NCBI RefSeq assembly: GCF_030148435.1
Contig: NZ_JASBTN010000026.1
Location: 1-64,000, forward strand
Length of the DNA: 64,000 nucleotides
Origin: Aliiroseovarius sp.
GTDB taxonomy: Bacteria; Pseudomonadota; Alphaproteobacteria; Rhodobacterales; Rhodobacteraceae
Reading direction: 5' to 3'
Below the pieces are notes generated by a model. The model saw nothing but the letters and a program-made list of their open reading frames with translations, had not been told where the DNA came from and made no database searches. The first letter of the stretch is position 1, and every line of letters starts with the position of its first letter. Both the position numbers and the translations under genes were made by a program. Below are positions 45,802 to 54,456 of this stretch, one piece after another.

Positions 45802-47517
45802 ATGCGCCCCGAGAAGACCCCCGAGACATGCAATGCGATGAATGGCGCCGAGGCGATGGTGCGAATGCTGGAAGCCCAGGGCGTGCGCCACATCTTCGGT
45901 CTGTGCGGCGACACCACACTGCCCTTCTATGACGCGCTGCTGCGCCTGGATCACCAGATGACCCATGTGCTGACCCGCGACGAACGCTGTGCGACCTATA
46001 TGGCGGATGGCTACAGCCGGGTGACAGGGCGGGTCGGGGTGGCCGAAGGCCCCTCGGGCGGCGGGGCAACCTATATCCTGCCCGGGTTGATCGAAGCCTC
46101 GGAAAGTTCCTATGCGGTTCTGGGCATCACCACCGACATCTCGGTCGCAAGCTACGGGAAGTACCCGCTGACCGAGGTGGACCAGGAGGCCCTGATGCGC
46201 CCACTGACCAAGTGGAACACGGTGATCAAACGCGCCGATCACATCCCGCGCATGGTGAGGGGCGCGTTCCGGGCGATGACCACGGGGCGTTCGGGTGCTG
46301 CGCATATCGGCCTACCCTATGACGTGCAATACGATCCGGTTGACCCGTCCGATATCTGGGCGGATGACAGGACCGCCAGTTACCCGGCCTACCGCCAAGC
46401 GCCGGAACCCGGCGCGGCCGAGGCGGCGCTGGACGCGATCCTGTCGGCAAAATCGCCGCTGATCGTCTGTGGCGGCGGGGTGGTGATTGCCGGCGCGATG
46501 GGCGAGCTGGCACAACTCGCTGAACGCCTGGATATTCCGGTGGCCACATCGATCTCGGGTCAGGGATCGCTGGCGGAGATCCACCCCAACTGCGTCGGCG
46601 TGGTCGGTTCCAACGGCGGCACCGACCAGACCTGGGAAGCGATGGAAGCCGCGGACCTCGTCGTCTTCATGGGCGCGCGCGCGGGCTCCACCACCACCTC
46701 ACGCTGGGAGGCCCCCGGCCCCGGCACGCGCATCGTGCATTTCGACAATGACCCGATGGTCATCGGAGCAAATTACCGGACCGAGGTCGGTGTCGTTGGC
46801 GACCTGCGCCTTGCCCTGGCCGAGGTGAACGCGATTCTCGATGCCCGGGGCCAGGGCGTCGAGACCTTCGGAGGGGCGGCCGCCGTGGCCGACATCAAGC
46901 GCCGCAAGTTCGAGCTCTTCGACCAGCTTGCTACCAGCGACCAAGCCCCGATCCGGCCGGAACGTGTGATCGCCGAGCTGATGAAGGTCCTGCCCGCCGA
47001 TGCCACGGTGGTATCAGACCCCGGCACCAGCTGCCCCTATTTTTCGGCCTATTACCAACTGCCTCGGGCCGGGCGGCATTTCATCACCAACCGGGCCCAT
47101 GGTGCCCTGGGATATTCGCTTTCGGCGGCACTGGGCGCCTGGTTCGGGCGGCCAGCCTCGAAAACCGTTGCACTGATGGGCGATGGCTCTTTCGGCTTTA
47201 CCTGTGGCGAGCTGGAGACCGTCACCCGCGTGGGGGCGCCGATCACCTATATCGTCTTTTCGAATTCGAACTTCGGCTGGATCAAGGCCAGTCAATACGC
47301 CGACAAAGACGCGCGTTACTACAACGTCGACTTCAACCGCACCGATCAGGCGGCGGTGGCGGCGGCCTACGGAGTAAAATCCTGGCGGATCGAGGATCCG
47401 GCGGACCTGGGCCGCGTGTTGCGCGAAGCAATCGCCCATGACGGCCCGACCCTGATTGATGTTGTTACCCAGCCGCTTGAGGAAAGCAACGCACCGGTGC
47501 GCCGCTGGATGGGTTAG
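45802..47517 (+). CDS. Acetolactate-synthase-like ThDP-dependent enzyme of unknown substrate
   Basis: 571 residues with the three-domain decarboxylase/ligase fold. The catalytic Glu region is LTRDERCATYMADGYSR (residues about 55-71), the middle domain holds SGQGSLAEIHPNCVG, and the C-terminal ThDP/Mg site is GDGSFGFTCGELET followed by FSNSNFGW. It lacks an adjacent small regulatory subunit (ilvN), so it is unlikely to be the biosynthetic acetolactate synthase. Divergence from the GntR and racemase-like genes suggests catabolism of a 2-oxo acid. ATG 45802 has GGGAG at good spacing; ATG 45787 is an alternative. The stop overlaps the convergent LysR stop. Confidence 0.8.
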   Translation: MRPEKTPETCNAMNGAEAMVRMLEAQGVRHIFGLCGDTTLPFYDALLRLDHQMTHVLTRDERCATYMADGYSRVTGRVGVAEGPSGGGATYILPGLIEASESSYAVLGITTDISVASYGKYPLTEVDQEALMRPLTKWNTVIKRADHIPRMVRGAFRAMTTGRSGAAHIGLPYDVQYDPVDPSDIWADDRTASYPAYRQAPEPGAAEAALDAILSAKSPLIVCGGGVVIAGAMGELAQLAERLDIPVATSISGQGSLAEIHPNCVGVVGSNGGTDQTWEAMEAADLVVFMGARAGSTTTSRWEAPGPGTRIVHFDNDPMVIGANYRTEVGVVGDLRLALAEVNAILDARGQGVETFGGAAAVADIKRRKFELFDQLATSDQAPIRPERVIAELMKVLPADATVVSDPGTSCPYFSAYYQLPRAGRHFITNRAHGALGYSLSAALGAWFGRPASKTVALMGDGSFGFTCGELETVTRVGAPITYIVFSNSNFGWIKASQYADKDARYYNVDFNRTDQAAVAAAYGVKSWRIEDPADLGRVLREAIAHDGPTLIDVVTQPLEESNAPVRRWMG

Positions 47518-48434
47518 TCCGCGACGAGCGGCGGATAGCCCTCGGCGGAATAGGGCGCAAGCTCTTCCAGCAGTAGACCCAGGAAGTCCCGGCCCACCTG
47601 AGACAGGGGCCGGGCTTTCGACGTGATGACGGCCATGTCCATCATGATCGTAGGTGCAAAGGGCCGTGTGACGAACCCGCCTTCGAAATCGTAATCCAGC
47701 ACGAACCGGTCCAGAATCGACACGCCCATGCCCTCCTTGACGAAGCTCAGAAGGTTCTTGAACAGGTGTGAGTGCACCCGGGTGCGCAGGGCAATACCCT
47801 CGTTGTGAAACGCCTCGCGCAGGCGCCTGTGGGTCATATGGTCGGGCCCCATGACGATGAAGGGTTCGTCCTCCAGCAGCGCGGGGGTCAGCACCGCGTG
47901 CCGGGCCAGCGGGTTGTCCTCATGCATCGCCAGGCGGGTCTCCACATGCAGCGGGTAGGTGTTCAGATTGTCATAAAGCAGCGGAAGCTCGCAGATGCCG
48001 ATCTCGAACAGGCCCGCCACGACCCATTCCTGCACCTTCGAGGAGTATTGCGACTGGAACGAGATGTTCAGCCCCGGCCGATCCCCGGCAAAGCGTGAAA
48101 TCAGCTTTGGTACGAAGCCAAAGGACATGGAATGTTGAGAGGCGACCTGCAGCTGGCCGACCTTCTTGTTCTGCAGGTCCAGCATGGTCTGCGTCACCTG
48201 ATCCAGCCCGCGCACCACCGTGTCGACTTCCTGAAACAGGAGCCCGGCCTCCGGGGTCGGCACAAGCCGGCCATGGACCCGTTCGAACAGGGGCACGTCG
48301 GATTGCGCTTCGAGCTGGGACAGCAGGTTCGAGATGCCGGGTTGCGAGATGCCCAATTGCTGGGCGGCCCCGGTGACGGTGCCGGTCTCGACCACCGCAT
48401 GGAAGGCCTGGAGTTGGCGGAATCTGAGTTTCAT
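47514..48434 (-). CDS. LysR-family regulator
   Basis: 306 residues: N-terminal HTH (FHAVVETGTVTGAAQQLGISQPGISNLLSQLE) and a periplasmic-binding-like effector domain with NKKVGQLQVASQ and PFIVMGPDHM. It is divergent from the DadA-like oxidase/TRAP operon, the normal arrangement for a LysR activator and its target. The start MKLRFRQLQ is typical although no good ribosome-binding site is seen. Confidence 0.92.
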   Translation of the reverse strand: MKLRFRQLQAFHAVVETGTVTGAAQQLGISQPGISNLLSQLEAQSDVPLFERVHGRLVPTPEAGLLFQEVDTVVRGLDQVTQTMLDLQNKKVGQLQVASQHSMSFGFVPKLISRFAGDRPGLNISFQSQYSSKVQEWVVAGLFEIGICELPLLYDNLNTYPLHVETRLAMHEDNPLARHAVLTPALLEDEPFIVMGPDHMTHRRLREAFHNEGIALRTRVHSHLFKNLLSFVKEGMGVSILDRFVLDYDFEGGFVTRPFAPTIMMDMAVITSKARPLSQVGRDFLGLLLEELAPYSAEGYPPLVAD

Positions 48435-48474
48435 GGGGGAAGTATAAGTTTTCGTGATGCGATTGCCATATCTT

Positions 48475-48492
48475 AGTATTTGAAATGATACT
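48475..48492. promoter_or_regulatory. Putative LysR binding box
   Basis: AGTAT-N8-ATACT, a perfect interrupted palindrome containing the T-N11-A LysR core, lies 41 bp upstream of the LysR start and 45 bp before the dadA-like start. Confidence 0.5.
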
Positions 48493-48536
48493 GCCCCGGG
48501 GTCACTGTGTTCGGCAGGACAGAAACGGGACCGACC

Positions 48537-49781
48537 ATGGAAACCAGACACGTCGTCATCGTCGGCGCAGGCATTGTCGGCGCGGCTACAGCCATCTGGC
48601 TCAGGCGCGCGGGCGTCGAGGTGACTCTGCTCGACAAGGGCGAACCGGGCATGGGCGCCTCTTATGGAAACGGCTGCATCCTGGCCAGTTGCTCGGTCGT
48701 GCCGGTGACGACCCCTGGGCTTCTGGCCAAGGGGCCGGGCTATCTTCTGGACCCGAATTTCCCGCTGTTCCTCCGCTGGGGCTACCTGCCCAAACTTGCG
48801 CCCTGGCTGATGCGCTACCTGTCCCATGCGAACACCAAGGATACCCGGCGCATTTCACAGGGGCTGAGCCATGTGGTCGGCGACAGCCTGGAGCAGCACC
48901 AGGCTCTGACCCGGGGAACCACGGCCGCAAAATGGATTCAGCCCAGCGACTACAGCTTCGTCTATCGCGATCGCGCGGCGTTTGACGCCGACCGTTTCAT
49001 TTGGGAGCTGCGCAAAGACGCCGGTTTCGTACCCGAGCTGGTCGAGGGCGGCGAGGTGCGCGAGCGCGAGCCGATCCTGAGCCCCGAGATGGGGCTGCTC
49101 GCGGTGTTGAAAGACCACGGCTACATCCTGAATCCGGCAGGTTACGTGAAGGATCTGGTGGCGCTGCTGGAGCAGATGGGTGGCCGGTTCATCCGGGCCG
49201 AGGTCAAGGACTTCGACCTCTCCGGCGGACGTATACAAGCGGTCGAGACCAATCAGGGCCGGTTTGAATGTGACCAGGCGGTGCTCTCCGCCGGTATCTG
49301 GTCCGGCCCCCTGATGGACAAGCTGAGCCTGAAAGTTCCGCTAGAAGCCGAGCGCGGATATCACATCGTCTTCAAGGGACCCAGCGAGACGCCCCGAAAT
49401 CCGATGATGCTGACCTCGGGCAAGTTCGTCGCGGTGCGCATGGACCAGGGTGTGCGTTGCGCCGGTGTGGTCGAGTTCGGCGGGATGAGTGACGAGCTTT
49501 CTCCCGGGCCGCTGAAGCTGTTGCGCAAGAAGGTCAGGGAGGTCTTTCCGACCCTCACCGCGACCGAGGAAGAGGAGTGGCTGGGCTTCCGCCCCGCCCC
49601 CACCGACAGCCTGCCCCTGATCGGCGAGGTCAGGGGCACAGGCGTCTTCACCGCCTTCGGGCATCACCATATCGGCCTGACCGGCGGGCCGAAAACCGGG
49701 CGCATGGTGGCAGACATGATCACCGGCACACCGTCGAACATCGACATGCGCCCCTATGCGCCGATGCGGTTTTCCCGCTAG
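48537..49781 (+). CDS. DadA-like FAD-dependent D-amino-acid dehydrogenase/oxidase
   Basis: 414 residues of the DAO/DadA superfamily. The FAD Rossmann motif is VIVGAGIVGAATAIWL at 7-22, followed by LLDKGEPGMGASYGNG. C-terminal FAD contacts are GFRPAPTDSLPLIGE and HHHIGLTGGPKTGRMVAD. It likely oxidises a D- or N-methyl amino acid to the imino or oxo acid. It lies first in an operon with a TRAP importer (37 bp downstream), a BASS-like protein and RidA; RidA hydrolyses the imines such oxidases form, which supports an amine substrate. Confidence 0.88.
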   Translation: METRHVVIVGAGIVGAATAIWLRRAGVEVTLLDKGEPGMGASYGNGCILASCSVVPVTTPGLLAKGPGYLLDPNFPLFLRWGYLPKLAPWLMRYLSHANTKDTRRISQGLSHVVGDSLEQHQALTRGTTAAKWIQPSDYSFVYRDRAAFDADRFIWELRKDAGFVPELVEGGEVREREPILSPEMGLLAVLKDHGYILNPAGYVKDLVALLEQMGGRFIRAEVKDFDLSGGRIQAVETNQGRFECDQAVLSAGIWSGPLMDKLSLKVPLEAERGYHIVFKGPSETPRNPMMLTSGKFVAVRMDQGVRCAGVVEFGGMSDELSPGPLKLLRKKVREVFPTLTATEEEEWLGFRPAPTDSLPLIGEVRGTGVFTAFGHHHIGLTGGPKTGRMVADMITGTPSNIDMRPYAPMRFSR

Positions 49782-49818
49782 GCTGAACTCAAAAACAAAC
49801 CAACCAGGGAGAATGAAA

Positions 49819-50796
49819 ATGAAAATCAACGGTTTCAAGATGACCACCGCCATGGCGGTTCTGGCACTGGGCGCGGGCACGGCCTCGGCGGAAAGCTGGG
49901 ACATGCCGATGGCCTATGCGGCAACCAATTTCCATTCGGAAATGGGCGTAGTTTTTGCCGACAGGGTGCGTGAGTACACCGGCGGTGAGATCGACATCAC
50001 CGTGCATGCGGGCGGTTCTCTGTTCAAGGGCGGCGAGATCAAGCGCGCGATCCAGACCGGTCAGGCCCCGATCGGTGAACGCTTCATGTCGGCCCATGCC
50101 AACGAGGCCCCCCTGCTGGGGTGGGACAACCTGCCCTTCGTCGCCACCTCCTACGAGGATAACGAGAAACTGTGGCAGGCGGCGCGCGACAAGGTGAATG
50201 CGCAGCTGGCGGACCTGAACCTGGTTGCGCTCTACACCTGCCCCTGGCCCGGACAGGGGTTCTATTTCAACAAGCCTGTAGGCTCGTCGCAGGACACCCA
50301 GGGCGTCAAGTTCCGCTCCTACAACACCGCTACGGCCACCTTCGCCGAAGAACTGGGCATGATCCCGGTTCAGGTCGAGGCCGCCGAGCTGTCCCAGGCG
50401 CTGGCGACCGGGGTGGCGGAAAGCTTCATTTCCTCCGGCTCGACCGGTTATGATCGCAAGGTGTGGGAGCACCTGACCCACTACTACAAGGTCAACGCCT
50501 GGCTGCCGCGCAACTACGTGATGGTGAACAAGGGCATCTGGGACGGCCTGTCGGCCGACACCCAGGCCGCGGTCCAGAAGGCAGCAGATGAAACCGGCGC
50601 GGACTGTTCGAGCAAGTCGGCGGAACTGGCCGACTGGTATTTCGAACAGCTTGCCGCCAACGGCATGTCGGTCGAGGACGCCGGTCCCGAATTCCTGGAA
50701 GAACTGCAGGCAATCGGCGCCAAGATGACCGCCGACTGGCTGGCCACCGTGGGCGAGGATGGCCAGGCCATCCTGGATGCCTATTACGCCGACTGA
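49819..50796 (+). CDS. TRAP transporter solute-binding protein (DctP type)
   Basis: A 325-residue periplasmic receptor with a Sec signal peptide (cleavage near ASA-E, residue 22). The conserved DctP core includes SLFKGGEIKRAIQTGQAPIG and FRSYNTATATFAEELGM. It does not match the ectoine (UehA/TeaA) or lactate types; the ligand is probably the substrate of the adjacent DadA-like oxidase. ATG 49819 fits the AGGGAG site; ATG 49813 is too close to it. Confidence 0.88.
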   Translation: MKINGFKMTTAMAVLALGAGTASAESWDMPMAYAATNFHSEMGVVFADRVREYTGGEIDITVHAGGSLFKGGEIKRAIQTGQAPIGERFMSAHANEAPLLGWDNLPFVATSYEDNEKLWQAARDKVNAQLADLNLVALYTCPWPGQGFYFNKPVGSSQDTQGVKFRSYNTATATFAEELGMIPVQVEAAELSQALATGVAESFISSGSTGYDRKVWEHLTHYYKVNAWLPRNYVMVNKGIWDGLSADTQAAVQKAADETGADCSSKSAELADWYFEQLAANGMSVEDAGPEFLEELQAIGAKMTADWLATVGEDGQAILDAYYAD

Positions 50797-50874
50797 TCCA
50801 CGGATTCAGAACCGGCCCCGTCCGCCTCGCGCGGGCGGGGCTGTGCTGCAACCACCACCCGAAGGGAGAAGGTC

Positions 50875-51588
50875 ATGCGTGACTGGCAATCTTTTCTGGG
50901 GCTGCCTTTATGGGTCTGGCTTTTCGTGATGCCGTCCTGCCTGGCGCTTCTTTGCATCGTCCAGGGGCCCCGCATGGGCCGTATCCTGAGACCCGTCTGG
51001 CGCATTCTGGACCGGATCTATACCGGCGCGGGTGTACTTGCAGCCTGCTGCATGGTCACGATCCTTTTGTTGATCGTGGCGCAGATGATTGCCCGGTGGT
51101 CCCTGCTGACCTTCCCCGGTTCCACCGAATATGCGGGATACGCGATGGCGGCGACCTCGTTCTTCGCGCTGGCCCACACGCTGACGCGCGGTGCACATAT
51201 CCGCGTCTCGGTTTTTTTGAATCTCAACAGGTTCACCCATGTGTGGCTGGACGCACTGGCCATGCTGGTCGCCGCGATCACCGCCACCTATTTCGCCCGC
51301 TACGCGATCAAGACCAACATCCTGTCCGAGATGCTGAACGACCGCACCCAGGGGCAGGATTTCGTGCCCGAATGGCTGTTGACCTTCGTGTCCATGTTCG
51401 GCACCTGGCCCGGCGACTGGCCGCAGATATGGGCCGAAACCGGCTCCGAGTGGGTCTATACCCCGGTCTGGCTGCCGCAGTTGCCAATGTCGATCGGCTC
51501 GGTCCTGCTGGCGGTCGCGCTTTGGGACTATCTCACCCGACTTCTGGTCAACCGTGAACCCAGCATCGTCGGGGAGGCGGTCGAATGA
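50875..51588 (+). CDS. TRAP transporter small permease (DctQ type)
   Basis: 237 residues with four main hydrophobic helices plus an extra N-terminal hydrophobic segment. The DctQ motif THTLTRG-like (AHTLTRGAHIRVSVFLN) is at about 101-117. It is longer than typical DctQ (about 160-190) because of the N-terminal extension and a loop near 150-190. GGGAGAAGG precedes the ATG; its last four bases overlap the large-permease start (ATGA). Confidence 0.88.
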   Translation: MRDWQSFLGLPLWVWLFVMPSCLALLCIVQGPRMGRILRPVWRILDRIYTGAGVLAACCMVTILLLIVAQMIARWSLLTFPGSTEYAGYAMAATSFFALAHTLTRGAHIRVSVFLNLNRFTHVWLDALAMLVAAITATYFARYAIKTNILSEMLNDRTQGQDFVPEWLLTFVSMFGTWPGDWPQIWAETGSEWVYTPVWLPQLPMSIGSVLLAVALWDYLTRLLVNREPSIVGEAVE

Positions 51589-52895
51589 ATGAATTCTATG
51601 CAACCGCGATCTTTCTCTTCGTGCTGTTCACCCTGTTGGGCAGCTCGGTCTGGATCGGCCTTGCCCTGATGGGCGTGGCCTGGGTGGGCATGGAGCTGTT
51701 CACCTCGCGCCCGGCGGGCGACGCGATGATCACCACGATCTGGACAGGTGCATCGAGCTGGACCCTGACCGCCCTGCCCCTGTTCATCTGGATGGGTGAA
51801 ATTCTGTATCGAACCCGATTGTCCGAGGACATGTTCCGCGGCCTCGCCCCATGGATGCGCAAGCTGCCGGGCGGGCTTCTGCACACCAATATCGCCGGCT
51901 GCACGATCTTCGCCGCGGTGTCGGGCTCGTCGGCGGCCACGCTGACCACGGTGGGCAAGATGTCGATCCCCGAACTGCGGGCACGCGGATATCCCGAGCA
52001 CATGATCATCGGCACCCTGGCCGGCGCCGCCACCCTGGGTCTGATGATCCCGCCGTCGCTGACCCTGATCGTCTATGGCGTGACCATCAATGAAAGCATT
52101 ACCCAGCTGTTCATGGCCGGCGTCTTTCCGGGGTTGGTGCTGGCCGGGCTGTTCATGGCCTATATCGTGTTCTGGCATTTCTTCGGCAAGGGCGAGCGGC
52201 CGCAGCAGGAACCGCCGATGAGCTTTGGCCAGATGGTGGCTGAAAGCCGTTTCCTGATCCCGGTTCTGATGCTGGTGGGCACGGTGATCGGGTCGATGTA
52301 CCTGGGCTTCGCCACCGCGACCGAAGCCGCCGCCGTGGGTGTGCTGGGCGCGTTGACCCTGGCCGCCACGCAGGGGTCGCTCAGCTGGTCGACCTTTACC
52401 GAGTCGCTGATGGGCGCCACGCGGACCTCGGCGATGATTGCGTTGATCCTGATGGGGGCCTCCTTCCTGTCGCTGTCGATGGGCTTTACCGGCCTGCCGC
52501 GCGCTCTGGCGGAATGGATCGACAGCCTGAACATGTCGCCCGTCGCGCTGATCGTCGCGCTGACGATCTTCTACGTGATTCTGGGCATGTTCCTGGACGG
52601 GATCTCGTCGGTGGTGCTGACCATGGCCATTGTCGAACCGATGATCCGCCAGGCCGGGATCGACGTGATCTGGTTCGGCATCTTCATCGTTGTGGTGGTC
52701 GAGATGGCACAAGTGACCCCGCCGATCGGCTTCAACCTCTTCGTCCTGCAGGGCATGACCCGGCACGAGATCAGCTATATCGCCAAGACCGCGATCCCGA
52801 TGGTCGGGCTGATGATGCTGATGGTGGTTATCCTGGTGGTCTGGCCCGAGCTTGCGACCTGGCTGCCCGAGAACATCCGCTCGACCCCTGGCTAG
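51585..52895 (+). CDS. TRAP transporter large permease (DctM type)
   Basis: A 436-residue, twelve-helix transport subunit with FAAVSGSSAATLTTVGKMSIPE and ATLGLMIPPSLTLIVYG, the DctM substrate/Na+ site segments. The ATGA overlap with the small permease indicates translational coupling. It completes the second TRAP system of the window. Confidence 0.93.
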   Translation: MNEFYATAIFLFVLFTLLGSSVWIGLALMGVAWVGMELFTSRPAGDAMITTIWTGASSWTLTALPLFIWMGEILYRTRLSEDMFRGLAPWMRKLPGGLLHTNIAGCTIFAAVSGSSAATLTTVGKMSIPELRARGYPEHMIIGTLAGAATLGLMIPPSLTLIVYGVTINESITQLFMAGVFPGLVLAGLFMAYIVFWHFFGKGERPQQEPPMSFGQMVAESRFLIPVLMLVGTVIGSMYLGFATATEAAAVGVLGALTLAATQGSLSWSTFTESLMGATRTSAMIALILMGASFLSLSMGFTGLPRALAEWIDSLNMSPVALIVALTIFYVILGMFLDGISSVVLTMAIVEPMIRQAGIDVIWFGIFIVVVVEMAQVTPPIGFNLFVLQGMTRHEISYIAKTAIPMVGLMMLMVVILVVWPELATWLPENIRSTPG

Positions 52896-52896
52896 A

Positions 52897-53814
52897 ATGG
52901 GGGCCCTGTTCGAAGCCCTGGCCCGTCACGGGCGCCTGGCCCTTGTGGCCGGGCTGGTGGCGGGGTTGACGCTGCCTTCGGTTGCGCTCGCGCTGAAATC
53001 CTGGCTGGCGCATCTGGTGACACTTCTGCTGTTCCTGACTGCGCTCAGGATCGGCCCAACCGAGACATGGCGCGGGCTGCGGCAGGGGCGGGGTTCCCTG
53101 CGCATGGTGCTAATTCTGCAACTTGCCCTGCCGCTGGCGGTGATGGCGGTGCTGGCTCTTGCGGGGCTGCTGGACACGCCGGTGGCGCTGGCGCTGCTTC
53201 TGATGCTGTCGGCCCCGGCGCTGACCGGCTCGCCGAACCTGTCATTGCTGCTGGGCGCCGACCCCGAACCCGCCTTTCGCCTGCTCTTTCTCGGCACGGC
53301 GCTGGTGCCCCTGACCATGTTGCCGGTGTTCTGGCTGCTGCCGCAGCTGGGCGATTTCGGCGCCGCGGTCTGGGGCGCACTACGGCTTCTGGCGGTGATC
53401 GCAGTGGCGGTGGCGCTGGGGTTTTCCCTGCGCAGGTTCTGGTCCCCGTCCCCGGCACGGGTCCGACAGATGGATGGCGCGATGACGCTGGCGCTGGTGG
53501 TCATTGTCGTGGGGCTCATGTCTGCCCTGCGCCCGGCCCTGGAGGCCCGCCCTCTGGATGCCCTGGGCTGGATGATCCTGGTTTTTGCGGTGAATTTCGG
53601 CCTGCAGGTGGTGACATTTTACACCGCACGGCGGATCGCCCCCACCCACGAGGCCGTGCCCTTCGCCATTGTCGCAGGCAATCGAAACGTGGCCCTGTTC
53701 CTGGTCAGCCTGCCCGCCGCACAGGTTGAACCGCTGCTTCTGTTCCTGGGCTGCTACCAGTTGCCCATGTACCTGACCCCAATGCTGATGCGCCGGTTCT
53801 ACGCCCGCACCTAG
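52897..53814 (+). CDS. BASS-like (bile acid:Na+ symporter/ACR3-related) membrane protein
   Basis: A 305-residue polytopic protein with about nine or ten helices, beginning 1 bp after the TRAP large-permease stop and therefore in the same operon. The GNRN-type motif (FAIVAGNRNVALFLV, about 261-275) and an SAPALTGSPNLSLLLG segment near 105-120 resemble BASS/arsenite-permease family cross-over regions. The function is unassigned; it may be an exporter or an alternative carrier for a product of the pathway. Confidence 0.7.
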   Translation: MGALFEALARHGRLALVAGLVAGLTLPSVALALKSWLAHLVTLLLFLTALRIGPTETWRGLRQGRGSLRMVLILQLALPLAVMAVLALAGLLDTPVALALLLMLSAPALTGSPNLSLLLGADPEPAFRLLFLGTALVPLTMLPVFWLLPQLGDFGAAVWGALRLLAVIAVAVALGFSLRRFWSPSPARVRQMDGAMTLALVVIVVGLMSALRPALEARPLDALGWMILVFAVNFGLQVVTFYTARRIAPTHEAVPFAIVAGNRNVALFLVSLPAAQVEPLLLFLGCYQLPMYLTPMLMRRFYART

Positions 53815-54093
53815 GGCAGCCAGGTTTCACCGTCCAAGCCGCGTACGATCCGGCTTTCCAGGGCCAGAAACTCCGCGCGCAGCATCGGGACCGGCAACAC
53901 CACCTCGCGCCGGAAGCGACGGAATTCCATCGGCCGGGGGCAAGAGCACCCCCATGCCGCCGCCACGGGAGGAGAGAATGGACCGTTTCGCCAGTATCAC
54001 GCTGGTCTGATCCCGACGGGACGGTGCGAATTCGACCTGTCCCCCTTCCGGATTGACCGCTATGACCGCAAGGGCCTTTAACCGGAGAACCCC
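53815..54093. other. Gap with possible decayed coding sequence
   Basis: These 279 bp contain no supported gene. On the plus strand a strong GGAGGAGA site precedes an ATG (53978) that reads only ten codons (MDRFASITLV) before TGA. On the minus strand, short protein-like stretches switch frame (PSRRDQTSVILAKRSIL, then VVLPVPMLRAEFLALESRIV ending in a stop at 53814). This suggests a degraded gene, but I cannot name it. Confidence 0.3.
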
Positions 54094-54438
54094 ATGACAA
54101 TCACCCGTATCGAAACCGGCGCCCGCATGAGCAGGATCGTCAAGCACAACGGTGTTGCCTACCTCTGCGGCCAGACCTCGGACGCGCCCACGGTGGCGGA
54201 ACAATCCCAAGCCATCCTCGACAAGGTCGAGGACCTTCTGGCCAAGGCCGGCAGCGACAAGACCCGCATCCTGCAATGCGTGATCTGGCTGTCCGACATG
54301 GCGGATTTCGCCGAAATGAACGCGGTCTGGGACGCCTGGGTGCCCGAAGGTCACGCCCCGGCCCGTGCCTGTGGCGAGGCAAAACTTGCGCGCGACGTGC
54401 TGAAGGTCGAGATGATCGTTACCGCCGCCTGTGACTGA
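54094..54438 (+). CDS. RidA/YjgF-family enamine/imine deaminase
   Basis: A 114-residue Rid protein (ILQCVIWLSDMADFAEMNAVWDAW and the C-terminal VEMIVTAACD). Rid proteins hydrolyse reactive 2-imino or enamine intermediates released by amino-acid oxidases and PLP dehydratases. The Arg that binds the carboxylate in RidA proper (C-R-V-Q-V-type strand) is not obvious here, so this may be a Rid2-7 subfamily member. It lies between the DadA-like operon and the diaminopropionate lyase cluster, both of which would produce imines. Confidence 0.87.
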   Translation: MTITRIETGARMSRIVKHNGVAYLCGQTSDAPTVAEQSQAILDKVEDLLAKAGSDKTRILQCVIWLSDMADFAEMNAVWDAWVPEGHAPARACGEAKLARDVLKVEMIVTAACD

Positions 54439-54456
54439 CCCGGGCCGGTGGCGAGG

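Noticed and set aside
45802-47517. Housekeeping acetolactate synthase IlvB
   Set aside because: No ilvN or ilvC adjacent, divergent from a catabolic-type GntR regulator, and flanked by catabolic modules.
49819-52895. UehABC/TeaABC ectoine TRAP transporter
   Set aside because: The receptor sequence does not resemble UehA/TeaA, and the operon begins with a DadA-like oxidase on the opposite strand from the lyase cluster.
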